From: Paludibacteraceae bacterium
GTDB taxonomy: Bacteria > Bacteroidota > Bacteroidia > Bacteroidales > Paludibacteraceae
Length of the DNA stretch: 56,797 nt
Assembly (NCBI GenBank): GCA_016297215.1
Contig: JAEDGZ010000012.1
Coordinates: 1 to 56,797, forward strand
Reading direction: 5' to 3'
In this document: positions 1-9,277 of the stretch, in pieces
How positions within the stretch are numbered: the stretch's first letter is position 1
Layout of the letters: every line of letters starts with the position of its first letter
Notes under the pieces: model-generated
Seen by the model: only the letters and a program-made list of their open reading frames with translations
Databases searched by the model: none
Told to the model about the DNA's origin: nothing
Translations under genes and position numbers: made by a program

Positions 1-55
1 GTTAGTGATTAGTTAGTGATTAGTTAGTGATTAGTTAGTGATTAGTTAGTGATTA
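1..55. repeat. Five perfect copies of an 11-bp tandem repeat
   Basis: The unit GTTAGTGATTA occurs five times head to tail and ends in TCGAA. The array reaches the window edge, so more copies may lie upstream. It is one of several short tandem arrays in this window with unrelated unit sequences. Confidence 0.95.
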
Positions 56-540
56 TCGAATGATGTGAATCGAATAAAAATAGACCAAATTCCCCCCACA
101 CACACACCACACCCGCACCTTGCCACATTTATATAAAAAGGTAATGATATACGACTCGCCTCAAATAAGTCAACGTGAAATTTGATATAAGCAAACCATT
201 TCAGCAATCAAAGACAAACTGATTTTTTTTGATTTTCTTATTTGCACGCATAAACGCATAAACTAACTCTACGCTTTCAGCAGTCAAGAAGTAATTTGGG
301 TTTTGGTTATAGCAAAAAAAATTGCCAATATTTGTTGAATAAAAAAGTTTTTGTTTGTTTTTGTTGAGTATTATTGAGCGTTTTTTATATAAGTTTTTTT
401 TCGAGTTCACGTGCATGAAAGTCCGAAAAGTTAACGCATCAGTACTATTTAGAATTTTTGTTGAAATGTCTTTCCCGCACAGTCGAAGCGCCGCTCTGAC
501 ATGCCTATCAACCGCTCTTTACTCGAAAAAGGGTTGAGTT
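56..540. other. AT-rich non-coding stretch with copies of a dispersed repeat
   Basis: No convincing gene is present. Positions 172-220 closely match 33293-33340 (shared blocks GATATAAGC, TTTCAGCA, TCAAAGAC), and 274-310 matches 33319-33352 (TTTCAGCA, TAATTTGG, TTTGG). The stretch therefore looks like two decayed copies of one intergenic repeat. Short open frames on both strands are low-complexity and have no recognisable product. Confidence 0.6.
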
Positions 541-572
541 TTTGTATATTTCACAAAAAAGCAGTATCTTTG
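541..572 (+). promoter_or_regulatory. Bacteroidota-type promoter for ldcA
   Basis: TTTG at 541-544 and TATCTTTG at 565-572 are separated by 20 bp, matching the phylum consensus (-33 TTTG, -7 TAnnTTTG). The predicted start of transcription, near 579, leaves a leader of about 36 nt before the ATG at 615. Confidence 0.8.
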
Positions 573-614
573 CAGGCGAATCGGTGGTGTCATCCTGCCG
601 AGGAATGAGAGGTT

Positions 615-1607
615 ATGATAAAAATTGTTTCGCCTTCGGGGGCGATAGACCCCGAGTATATTGACCGCGCGGCGGAGGTGTTGCGCGGGTGGGGCTACGA
701 GGTGTGCGAGGCGGCACACGCCCGCGGAAAAGTCGGGCGCTTCGCGGCGAGCGATGACGACCGCGTGGCGGACTTGACAGACGCACTAGCAGACCCCGCC
801 GTGGATATGGTGCTCTGCGCCCGCGGAGGGTACGGATTGCAGCGTATCATTGACCGCATCCCCCCTATCCACAAGCCCATCATCGGCTTCTCGGACATCA
901 CCGCCCTCCACCTCCTCGCTACCCGCACAGGACAGACAACCATCCACGCGCCGATGTGCAAGGGGATTAAGGATGAAGGATTAAGGATAAAAGATGAAAG
1001 ACTAAATAGCACTGGGGACGCGGGCGTCTCGCCCGCGGTAGAGAAGCATTATACCGAAAACGCAGAGACGGAGGTAATAAGTCCTGGTTCCTGGCTCCTG
1101 GCTCCTGGCTCCTTCCTGCAACAGGCATTGGCGCACGAGGCATTGCACTATGAACTCCCTGTGCATCCGCTTAACAGAGCAGGCAAAATAAAAGGCACAC
1201 TCATAGGCGGAAACCTGAGTGTGCTCTACGGCTTGCAGGGAACTAATTTTGCTCCCTCCCTTTGTAGGGAGAGACGGGGTGGGTCTATTCTCTTTATCGA
1301 GGACGTAGGGGAGCGGCATTACCACATCGACCGCATGATGAACAACTTGCGGTTGAGCGGGGTGTTAGCCAATATAAACGGACTAATTGTGGGGCAGTTC
1401 AGCGACTGCGAGGACGACCCGTCTATGGGGTGCACGGTCTATGAGACGATACGGCACGCCGTGGAGCCCTACCACTATCCCGTAGTATTCAATTTCCCCG
1501 CAGGGCACGTGGAGGAGAACATGCCGCTCTACCTCAACGCGCCTGTAGAGATGGATGTGTGCGAGGATTACTCCTCCTCGATACACTCGTTCTTCAAATC
1601 TTCGTAG
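615..1607 (+). CDS. ldcA: LD-carboxypeptidase (S66 family) carrying repeat insertions
   Basis: Cytoplasmic serine peptidase of the S66 family, which removes the terminal D-Ala from recycled murein tetrapeptides. The nucleophile elbow IIGFSD places Ser93. The other catalytic residues are probably Glu229 in FIEDVGE and His298 in PAGHVEENMPL. The core GGNLSVLYGL and YHIDRMMNNL blocks are intact. Two stretches have no place in the family. Residues about 119-167 are encoded by three different repeat elements in a row. Residues about 212-223 are encoded by the CTCCC/GGG hairpin element and replace a short loop. Both keep the frame open, so the protein is longer than usual at 330 residues. A TTTG/TATCTTTG promoter lies just upstream, and the 3' end overlaps the convergent DUF975 gene by 40 bp. 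The family call is firm; activity with the insertions is unknown. Confidence 0.88.
   Translation: MIKIVSPSGAIDPEYIDRAAEVLRGWGYEVCEAAHARGKVGRFAASDDDRVADLTDALADPAVDMVLCARGGYGLQRIIDRIPPIHKPIIGFSDITALHLLATRTGQTTIHAPMCKGIKDEGLRIKDERLNSTGDAGVSPAVEKHYTENAETEVISPGSWLLAPGSFLQQALAHEALHYELPVHPLNRAGKIKGTLIGGNLSVLYGLQGTNFAPSLCRERRGGSILFIEDVGERHYHIDRMMNNLRLSGVLANINGLIVGQFSDCEDDPSMGCTVYETIRHAVEPYHYPVVFNFPAGHVEENMPLYLNAPVEMDVCEDYSSSIHSFFKSS
966..1083 (+). repeat. Composite of three repeat families inside ldcA
   Basis: In order, there is a 7-bp array with units such as GGATTAA and GGATGAA. Then comes the GGGGACGC element with hairpin GCGGGCG-TCT-CGCCCGC at 1020-1036. Last is the block GACGGAGGTAATAAGTC, which recurs near 11332 and, inverted, near 4119. 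A 7-bp array of GCTCCTG units follows at about 1084-1118. All of it is translated in frame. Confidence 0.85.
1241..1285 (+). repeat. CTCCC/GGG hairpin element inside ldcA
   Basis: The AT-rich leader AACTAATTTTG is followed by a CCCT-TTGT-AGGG hairpin and a G-rich tail ending in GGGTC. Leader, hairpin and tail match copies at 22750-22792, 23321-23363, 22832-22919 and 23381-23430. Here the tail has only three G-runs. Confidence 0.8.
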
Positions 1608-2230
1608 AATGCAGCATGGGTGGTATCCATATAGGGTGCAACCCACAGCAGACCGATTCCTGCGGTCATTATTCCCAGCAGAAGCCAACCGATGAAAGAG
1701 AGGTCAAGCACAAATAAATCCCATTTGTGCCCTTTCATCATCTCTTTGCTGGTGCGCAATGCCTCGCGGGCACTCAGTTCGGGATAGTCGCGCAACAGGT
1801 AGGGCACCATGCCATACGCATAACTCAATACAATAGCCCCAATGCCTAATGTTACGATACCCAGCAGGGTGCTCAACACCGTTACTAGCAACAAAGCGGG
1901 TACGGAGCGAGAGTAGTCGCGACGGAAGAAATGCCACATCTCACTGAGACCGCTTGTCCCCTCTTCGTTACTGCGCACGAAAGAGAGAAGAGCATTGCTC
2001 AAACCATAGCCCAAGGGCATGATAATCAGCACTGATACAAGGAAGGAACAGCCCGACATGGATTCGGCTAACCAAGTCATACTACCGGCATAGACACCCG
2101 ACACAAAGCCAAATGGCACACTGAAAGCACATGCCACCAAGATAAGAATGAGAAACATCAAGACAGCCTCTGTCCAGCGGCCTTCTAATGCCGCACGCGC
2201 CTCAGCGCGATACTCGGAGTTTTGTTTCAT
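1568..2230 (-). CDS. DUF975 family integral membrane protein
   Basis: 220 residues. After a short charged N-terminus (EYRAEARAALEGRW, the typical opening of the DUF975 family) come about five hydrophobic segments, near residues 21-45, 62-85, 110-145 and 172-200. The region PELSAREALRTSKEMMKGHKW is the characteristic family loop. The function of DUF975 proteins is not established. The stop overlaps the 3' end of ldcA on the opposite strand by 40 bp. No promoter with both elements was found upstream, where a 9-bp tandem array lies instead. Confidence 0.8.
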   Translation of the reverse strand: MKQNSEYRAEARAALEGRWTEAVLMFLILILVACAFSVPFGFVSGVYAGSMTWLAESMSGCSFLVSVLIIMPLGYGLSNALLSFVRSNEEGTSGLSEMWHFFRRDYSRSVPALLLVTVLSTLLGIVTLGIGAIVLSYAYGMVPYLLRDYPELSAREALRTSKEMMKGHKWDLFVLDLSFIGWLLLGIMTAGIGLLWVAPYMDTTHAAFYEDLKNECIEEE

Positions 2231-2261
2231 AAGAGTTGATTTTTATTTGTTTAAGTTATTG

Positions 2262-2306
2262 GAGTAATCAGAGTAATCAGAGTTCTCAGAAAATTCAGAA
2301 TACTCC
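2262..2306. repeat. Five-unit 9-bp tandem array
   Basis: The units GAGTAATCA, GAGTAATCA, GAGTTCTCA, GAAAATTCA and GAATACTCC follow each other exactly every 9 bp, between the DUF975 gene and ybeY. Confidence 0.85.
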
Positions 2307-2326
2307 GATGGGGGGCATACAACGCC

Positions 2327-2779
2327 TCATAATTCATAATTCTTAATTAAGGCCAGCGCCCTTTCCTCTTTGCGGGTCATCTCGGCTTTGGTCTCGGGGG
2401 TCTTGTCGGCTTGCCCTGTGAGGTGGAGCACGCCGTGGATAAGGATACGCAGCAGTTCGTGGTCAAACATAGCACCCACCATCTCCGCGTTGCTCCGCAC
2501 AGTGTCGAGCGATATGAAGATATCGCCGTTGAGGCACTGAGCAGTGGTGTAGTCGAAGGTGATGACATCGGTGTAGTAGTCGTGCTGCAAGAACTCGCGA
2601 TTGACCGCCAATATCTGCTCGTCGTTGCAGAGCAGGTAGTTGATATTGCCCACACTATAGCCGTACTCAGCCGCCACGGCACGTATCCAACGCGCCACAC
2701 GACGGGCATTCAGCCCTACTTCTGCCAAGTCAAACGCTGTCGGCGCATCATTACCGTTGTATGTAAGAAAAGTAATCAT
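2327..2779 (-). CDS. ybeY: Endoribonuclease / rRNA maturation factor YbeY
   Basis: UPF0054 family, a metal-dependent single-strand RNase involved in 16S rRNA 3' processing and ribosome quality control. The 150 residues match the family length. The metal site ILIHGVLHLTGQADK aligns to HGxLHLxGyDH but lacks the third histidine. From memory, Bacteroidota YbeY proteins often read GYKDK there, so this is probably a lineage trait. The last five codons and stop (KNYEL) are formed by a 7-bp CATAATT array at 2328-2350. The gene follows the SpmA-SpmB-like gene by 16 bp and is probably co-transcribed with it. Confidence 0.9.
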   Translation of the reverse strand: MITFLTYNGNDAPTAFDLAEVGLNARRVARWIRAVAAEYGYSVGNINYLLCNDEQILAVNREFLQHDYYTDVITFDYTTAQCLNGDIFISLDTVRSNAEMVGAMFDHELLRILIHGVLHLTGQADKTPETKAEMTRKEERALALIKNYEL

Positions 2780-2795
2780 AGAAGTCCTTCATCCT

Positions 2796-4028
2796 TTATC
2801 CAAAGAATATATACGCCAGTATAATGGCAGCGAGGATGCCGCAGAAGTCCGCTATCAGTCCGCAGAGCACTGCATAGCGGGTGTCCTTGATGTTCACGCT
2901 GCCGAAATAGACGGCGATGATGTAGAAAGTTGTGTCTGTACTGCCCTGCACAATGCTCACCAACCGCCCCACGAAACTATCCGCGCCGTACTGCACCATA
3001 GCATCCACCATCATCCCGCGTGCGCCGCTGCCCGAGAGGGGACGCATCAGTGCAGTGGGCAGCGCCGGTACGAAATCGGTATTCAGCCCGCATGCGGTGA
3101 ACACCCATCCTAAGCCGCTCACCAGCATATCCATCGCCCCGCTGGCGCGGAACATACCCACCGCCACGAGCATGGCTATCAGGTAGGGAATGATGCCGAT
3201 GGCAGTCTGAAAACCGCCTTTGGCGCCCTCGATGAAAGCGTCATAGACATTGATTTTGCGCACCATGCCCGCGATGATGAACCAGCAGATAACCCCCAGC
3301 AGCAGCACTGCCGCCAGCACAGCAGACCACTTGCTCACCACCTCCTGCGGCAGCGACAACGCTGCCCACAGCACCAAGCCGACGAAGAGCGTCAGCCCGC
3401 CTAACGTGCCCAACACGACACGGTTGAACAGGTTGATTTTCTGTGCGATAGCCACGGAGATAAGTCCCGCCATGGCGGCGAAATAGGTAGCGAGGAGGAT
3501 GGGCAGGAAGACATCGGCAGGGTTGGCGGCGCCGAGTTGGGCACGGTAGGTCATAATGCTCACCGGCACAAGGGTCAGCCCGCTCGTAACCAGCACGAGG
3601 AACATGATCATTGAGTTGCTGGCGCGGGTCTTGTCCGTGTTGCTCTCCTGCATCTCTTTCATCGCCTGTAGCCCCAGCGGCGTGGCGGCATTGTCTATGC
3701 CGAGCATGGTCGCGCTGATGTTCATCAGCATACTACCGAAGGCGGGGTGCCCTTTGGGCAGTTCGGGGAAGAGACGCTGGAAGAAAGGCGACACGGCGCG
3801 CGACATAGAGCGGATGACCCCTGCCTGCTCGCCTATCTTCATGATACCCATCCACAGCGATAGCACGCCCGTCAAGCCGATGGATATCTCAAAGCCCGTC
3901 TTCGCATTAGCGAATGTGGAGTTGAGAATCTCGCTGAAGATGCCCACCTCGCCGTAGCACACAGCCTGCACTATCCCGACCACCACCGCAATCAGGATGA
4001 GTGCTATCCATATATAGTTGAGAACCAT
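2796..4028 (-). CDS. Nucleoside-gate (SpmA-SpmB fusion-like) membrane protein
   Basis: 410 residues, very hydrophobic, with about ten membrane segments. It carries two copies of the nucleoside-recognition (Gate) domain. The first contains GFEISIGLTGVLSLWMGIMKIGE and the conserved NISATMLGIDNAATPLGLQAM. The second contains GFQTAIGIIPYLIAMLVAVGMFRASGA and ends in the SpmB-like STDTTFYIIAVYFGSV. It is fused as in other Bacteroidota and is unlikely to be sporulation-related; the substrate is unknown. I chose the ATG at 4028 (MVLNYIW), the usual family start. An in-frame ATG at 4052 lies in flanking repeat DNA. ybeY follows 16 bp downstream. Confidence 0.82.
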   Translation of the reverse strand: MVLNYIWIALILIAVVVGIVQAVCYGEVGIFSEILNSTFANAKTGFEISIGLTGVLSLWMGIMKIGEQAGVIRSMSRAVSPFFQRLFPELPKGHPAFGSMLMNISATMLGIDNAATPLGLQAMKEMQESNTDKTRASNSMIMFLVLVTSGLTLVPVSIMTYRAQLGAANPADVFLPILLATYFAAMAGLISVAIAQKINLFNRVVLGTLGGLTLFVGLVLWAALSLPQEVVSKWSAVLAAVLLLGVICWFIIAGMVRKINVYDAFIEGAKGGFQTAIGIIPYLIAMLVAVGMFRASGAMDMLVSGLGWVFTACGLNTDFVPALPTALMRPLSGSGARGMMVDAMVQYGADSFVGRLVSIVQGSTDTTFYIIAVYFGSVNIKDTRYAVLCGLIADFCGILAAIILAYIFFG

Positions 4029-4039
4029 AGTGTTAATTG

Positions 4040-4269
4040 GATGAAGAAGCAAGGATAAAGGATAAAAGACTCATTACCTTCGTCTATTTGGATGAAAGAT
4101 AAAGGATGAAGGACAAAAGACTTATTACCTCCGTCTATGAATTTCAGAGTCGAAACTTACTTCTACTCCCCCGCCTCCCTCGTAGAGGGGGGAGGGGGTA
4201 AGGGGGCGGGAGGAGGACTCGGCATGCTGCCGCAACGAAGATAAAAGACTTATTATCCTTCATCTTTAA
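4040..4269. repeat. Intergenic block of 7-bp arrays and a G-rich hairpin element
   Basis: Units like GGATAAA and GGATGAA repeat with a 7-bp period at 4041-4065 and 4090-4112. Both arrays run into GACT(C/T)ATTACCT(T/C)CGTCTAT, the inverse of a block in ldcA. At 4164-4217 lies a CTCCC/GGG element whose plus strand has four G-runs separated by 1, 3 and 1 bases, a G-quadruplex motif. A small hairpin CGGCA-TGC-TGCCG follows. No gene is visible. Confidence 0.8.
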
Positions 4270-6666
4270 TCAGTCTGTTACTTCTTGCCCAAGTACAGTA
4301 AAGACTGCTCCATCGGCGCGGCGAATGCGGAGTTCGCCGTTGTGAAGATACTTGCGGGACTGTGCGTTGTCGGCATTCACTTCCTCTATCGCGTCCATGA
4401 CGGGCATACCCTCATAGACGAGGTGAATAGGACGGTCGTAGGAGTTGAGCGCATTCACCTCCATGCGGATGCCGTTGGCGGTATGCTGAATGCTGACGTT
4501 GCCGCTAAACAAAAACCAAAATGGTTCAATAAGGTAACCTTCGTTGTCTAAGTAGCCAAAATAGGAGGGATAGGCTTGGTTGTACATCACGCCAGGGGAT
4601 GCCCCTACAGTACCCGGCATATAGGTGTAGTCGATAGGATAGTCGCCCTCAGGCAGGAAATAGGTGGCATCTATCTCGTCAATAAAGAAGCCTATTTGCG
4701 CGAATGGATATTGTCTGTTGTCGTATTTCCCTAATAGACTCAAGAAGACCTCGCCGTATTGGTCAAAATACTTGGTGATGAATAATGCTTCATCGTCTGC
4801 TGCAAACGCTTGGTCTATCTCCCCTTCCTCGGCATCGTATTGGAGACGTGTGCGCGTGTCGGCAATGAAGTGGAGGTTGTACATCCGATCGTCCGAGCAG
4901 ATAAAGCGGGCATCCATAAACACAGTGTCATTACGCACAAAGGATGTGGCTTCGCCTTCCAGTAGATAGATGACCTCGGCTGCCACTTGGCTGCTATCTA
5001 ATTTGTACATGAAAGTATAGACATCGTAGAAGTCGGAGTGCTTGAACATGCCGTCCATTGTCCATGTCCCCGCAAGCGTATCGGCATTAGGGCAGAGCGA
5101 AACGATATAGGCACTATCGTTAGACATGCCGTCGAGTTGGAACGAACCGTATTCCAATGCGTTGTAGAACGCTGCCTTTCCGATGGTTACGTCAATCGTG
5201 TCTTTGGGAACGGGGACAGCATACCAAAATGCCACTTGGTACAAAGTACCATCGTAGTCTTTGATAGTAGCATCTACCAATATACTATCTGTCGTTTGGC
5301 GCACGATGCACTCGGTATCGGCAATCTTCGATATCACCGTATCCATCTTCCCCGAGGGGCGACGGATGGCATGATGGAGGTAGGTGTATTGGGACACTAT
5401 ATCCCAGTCGCGGCTGGTGAACTTGCCTTCTAACTTGTCGGAGATAAACGCTACCGATACCAAATACTCATCATTCATGTTATACACCTGATAACTGCCA
5501 CCATTGCTGTTGGGCACGATATAGGCGCGGGTGTCAAAAGCAAGCGAGATAGTGTCTTTGGTCGGGGCTACCAACTGACGCATGGTGATGTTGTAGCACA
5601 TAGAGTCGGTAGCAAGCACCTCGGCATGAACGATAGTAGAATCGTTTACCTCCTTGATAACCACATTGCTGTACAAACTATAGGTGTGCGAGTCGCCTTT
5701 GGCGGTATGTTTCGTGATACCTACTACGGCATCGGGAGAGGTGAAAGTGCCGGTGGTAGAGAAAGACACTATCTCCAACAGCACTTCATATTCGTTGTTA
5801 TAACCATCAAGGTATAAGGTGCGCGAATAGGTCAGGTTAGAGTCGTCAATGGTCAGATTATTGATGGTGATATCTACCGTATCTTTCGGCGTCGGTATAT
5901 TATGGGTCATGCGCAGTTGGTAGAGCACCGTGTCGGTAGCAAGGAAACTGAATTGGAAATCATAACTTTTCCCGTGCATAGTAACGGTGTCTTTCGAGAG
6001 CAGAGAAGCCACACCTCTCTCGTCTACCAGGAGAGATACACGCTTGCCGTCCGGGAAGAGCAGATACGTGCCCTCGGCTACCAAGTCTGCCAGCGAGTAG
6101 TTGCCTACAATAGCAGGGTTGTTGATTTGCACAGCGGCTTCTACTTCACCTTGGCGTTTGCCCACTACTTGAAATGCCGTATCGCCGATGATATGCAGGT
6201 CTGTCTCAGGGAAGACGTAGGTAATGGTGTCGCGCACCACTAACTGCAAGTCCTCGCCGTGTACGACATAGACATTGCCGTCAGAGCCATCGACAGTGGC
6301 ATCCAAAGTGAGGTAACGAAGACCCGGGCGGAGAGGCTGGTAGGCAACAACGAGTTGCACGGCATTCATAAAGATTTGCGCTTTCACTTTGTTCTCTTCA
6401 TCGAAGGATTGAATCATGTTGAAGAAGCCGCCTGCCATCGTGCTCTTGGTGAAAGTACCGGTCATCTCTTCCGACACGTATTGGAAGTGCACTTTGTAGT
6501 TCAGCCCGTTAACAGGATACGCACTATTGAACTCAAACGACCACTCGCCAAACTGCTCATAGTGGACGGGGTCGAGGGTCTCGGCTTCGATACGGATGGT
6601 GTCGCCTGCTGCATAAGTCAGCAGGGGCAAGGTGATGATTGCCAATAAAATAGATAGTTTTTTCAT
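4270..6666 (-). CDS. Secreted protein with five tandem ~110-residue repeats
   Basis: I do not recognise a characterised family. Residues 1-20 are a signal peptide (MKKLSILLAIITLPLLTYAA). Five diverged units start with a DTI/DTV motif near residues 22, 146, 262, 371 and 489. Each has a beta-rich pattern with a G(T/K)(F/W)T turn and most end in a D..Y..... pattern followed by P(T/V)PKDT. Residues about 610-745 are a separate domain. The end, YLHNGELRIRRADGAVFTV plus LGQEVTD, resembles the short C-terminal tails of many secreted Bacteroidales proteins. It may be surface-exposed or secreted. It lies downstream of the glnS hairpin terminator and is flanked by repeat DNA, and no promoter was identified. 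Confidence 0.7.
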   Translation of the reverse strand: MKKLSILLAIITLPLLTYAAGDTIRIEAETLDPVHYEQFGEWSFEFNSAYPVNGLNYKVHFQYVSEEMTGTFTKSTMAGGFFNMIQSFDEENKVKAQIFMNAVQLVVAYQPLRPGLRYLTLDATVDGSDGNVYVVHGEDLQLVVRDTITYVFPETDLHIIGDTAFQVVGKRQGEVEAAVQINNPAIVGNYSLADLVAEGTYLLFPDGKRVSLLVDERGVASLLSKDTVTMHGKSYDFQFSFLATDTVLYQLRMTHNIPTPKDTVDITINNLTIDDSNLTYSRTLYLDGYNNEYEVLLEIVSFSTTGTFTSPDAVVGITKHTAKGDSHTYSLYSNVVIKEVNDSTIVHAEVLATDSMCYNITMRQLVAPTKDTISLAFDTRAYIVPNSNGGSYQVYNMNDEYLVSVAFISDKLEGKFTSRDWDIVSQYTYLHHAIRRPSGKMDTVISKIADTECIVRQTTDSILVDATIKDYDGTLYQVAFWYAVPVPKDTIDVTIGKAAFYNALEYGSFQLDGMSNDSAYIVSLCPNADTLAGTWTMDGMFKHSDFYDVYTFMYKLDSSQVAAEVIYLLEGEATSFVRNDTVFMDARFICSDDRMYNLHFIADTRTRLQYDAEEGEIDQAFAADDEALFITKYFDQYGEVFLSLLGKYDNRQYPFAQIGFFIDEIDATYFLPEGDYPIDYTYMPGTVGASPGVMYNQAYPSYFGYLDNEGYLIEPFWFLFSGNVSIQHTANGIRMEVNALNSYDRPIHLVYEGMPVMDAIEEVNADNAQSRKYLHNGELRIRRADGAVFTVLGQEVTD

Positions 6667-6689
6667 ACGTATTCTATTGATATTGTGAA

Positions 6690-6723
6690 AAGCAGGCGGG
6701 TACGCACGCGTACTCGCCTGCTT
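6690..6723 (-). terminator. Long hairpin after glnS
   Basis: The arms AAGCAGGCG and CGCCTGCTT enclose a second palindrome, GTACGC/GCGTAC, and on the minus strand the hairpin is followed by TTTT. Position and form fit a terminator for the HD-lpx-glnS transcript. The minus-strand sequence closely matches the hairpin inside prmC at 34290-34311, so it also belongs to a dispersed repeat family. Confidence 0.65.
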
Positions 6724-6730
6724 AAAACCT

Positions 6731-6750
6731 GAAACTTGAAACTTGAAATC
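6731..6750. repeat. 7-bp array GAAACTT
   Basis: Units GAAACTT, GAAACTT and GAAATC lie directly after the glnS stop codon. A related array in the other orientation is found near 34671-34695, at the 5' end of prmC. Confidence 0.7.
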
Positions 6751-6756
6751 AGTCTC

Positions 6757-8442
<1,686 letters not shown>

Positions 8443-8445
8443 AGG

Positions 8446-8482
8446 TTATTTGACAATTTGACAATTTACAATTTGACTATTT
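8446..8482. repeat. 7/8-bp array GACAATTT between lpxA and glnS
   Basis: TTTGACAATTTGACAATTT, then TACAATTT and GACTATTT, fill the space upstream of the glnS start. Similar arrays lie at 33083-33120 and 56088-56118, the latter also just upstream of a start codon. Confidence 0.75.
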
Positions 8483-8506
8483 GCTATGCAGTCCCGAATA
8501 GATGCC

Positions 8507-9277
8507 TTAGTTGATTCCGCGAACGACACCTCGTGGGGAGGCTTTGATGAAGTCCACTATCAGGTCGCGTTCGGGGGTCTGCGGCAGTGTTGCCACGATT
8601 TGCTCCAACGCCTGCGACACGTTGAGTCCGGACATGTAGAGCAGGCGGTATGTCTCCTGAATGGAGGTTACCTGCTCTTTGGTGAAGCCGCGGCGTCCCA
8701 GTCCGACGGAGTTGATACCGCAGTAGGAAACGGGGTCGCGAGCCGCGATGATGAAGGGCGGGATGTCTTTGTTGATGCGGGTTCCGCCCTGAATCATCAC
8801 GTGTGCGCCGATGTGCGTGAACTGGTGCACGAGGGTGCCGCCGCCGAGTATTGCCCAGTCGTCCACCTCTACTTCGCCTGCCAACTGCGTGGCGTTGGAC
8901 ATGATGATATGGTCGTGGAGGATACAGTCGTGTGCGACGTGGCTGTACGCCATGATGAGGCAGTGGTTGCCCACAACGGTCTTGCCTTTGCTGGCGGTGC
9001 CGCGGTGGACGGTGGCGCACTCGCGGATGGTGGTGTTGTCGCCGATGAAGACGTAGGTCTTCTCGCCCTTGAACTTGAGGTCTTGGGGGATGGCGCCCAC
9101 CACGGCGGAGGGGAAGATATGGCAGTTCTTGCCGATGCGCGTGCCTTCAAGGATGGTGGCGTTGGCATCAATGACGGTGCCGGCACCTATCTCCACGTCT
9201 TTGTCAATGTACACGAAAGGACCGACCTGTACAGAGGGGTCCAATTTGGATTCAGGATGGATATAATTCATAATCAT
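8507..9277 (-). CDS. lpxA: UDP-N-acetylglucosamine acyltransferase
   Basis: First enzyme of lipid A synthesis, which transfers a 3-hydroxyacyl chain from ACP to the 3-OH of UDP-GlcNAc. The 256 residues match the family. The N-terminal two-thirds is a left-handed beta-helix of hexapeptide repeats (VGPFVYIDKDVEIGAGTVID onward). The catalytic histidine lies in MAYSHVAHDC, and the helical C-terminus begins near FTKEQV. The start ATG at 9277 overlaps the lpxC stop as ATGA, indicating translational coupling. An ATG six bases further in is also possible. The open frame extends further upstream, but that part is out-of-frame lpxC sequence. Confidence 0.96.
   Translation of the reverse strand: MIMNYIHPESKLDPSVQVGPFVYIDKDVEIGAGTVIDANATILEGTRIGKNCHIFPSAVVGAIPQDLKFKGEKTYVFIGDNTTIRECATVHRGTASKGKTVVGNHCLIMAYSHVAHDCILHDHIIMSNATQLAGEVEVDDWAILGGGTLVHQFTHIGAHVMIQGGTRINKDIPPFIIAARDPVSYCGINSVGLGRRGFTKEQVTSIQETYRLLYMSGLNVSQALEQIVATLPQTPERDLIVDFIKASPRGVVRGIN

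Noticed and set aside
201..416. 71-codon minus-strand open frame near the window start
   Set aside because: AT-rich, Lys/Asn-rich, overlaps dispersed repeat copies, no homology that I can recognise.
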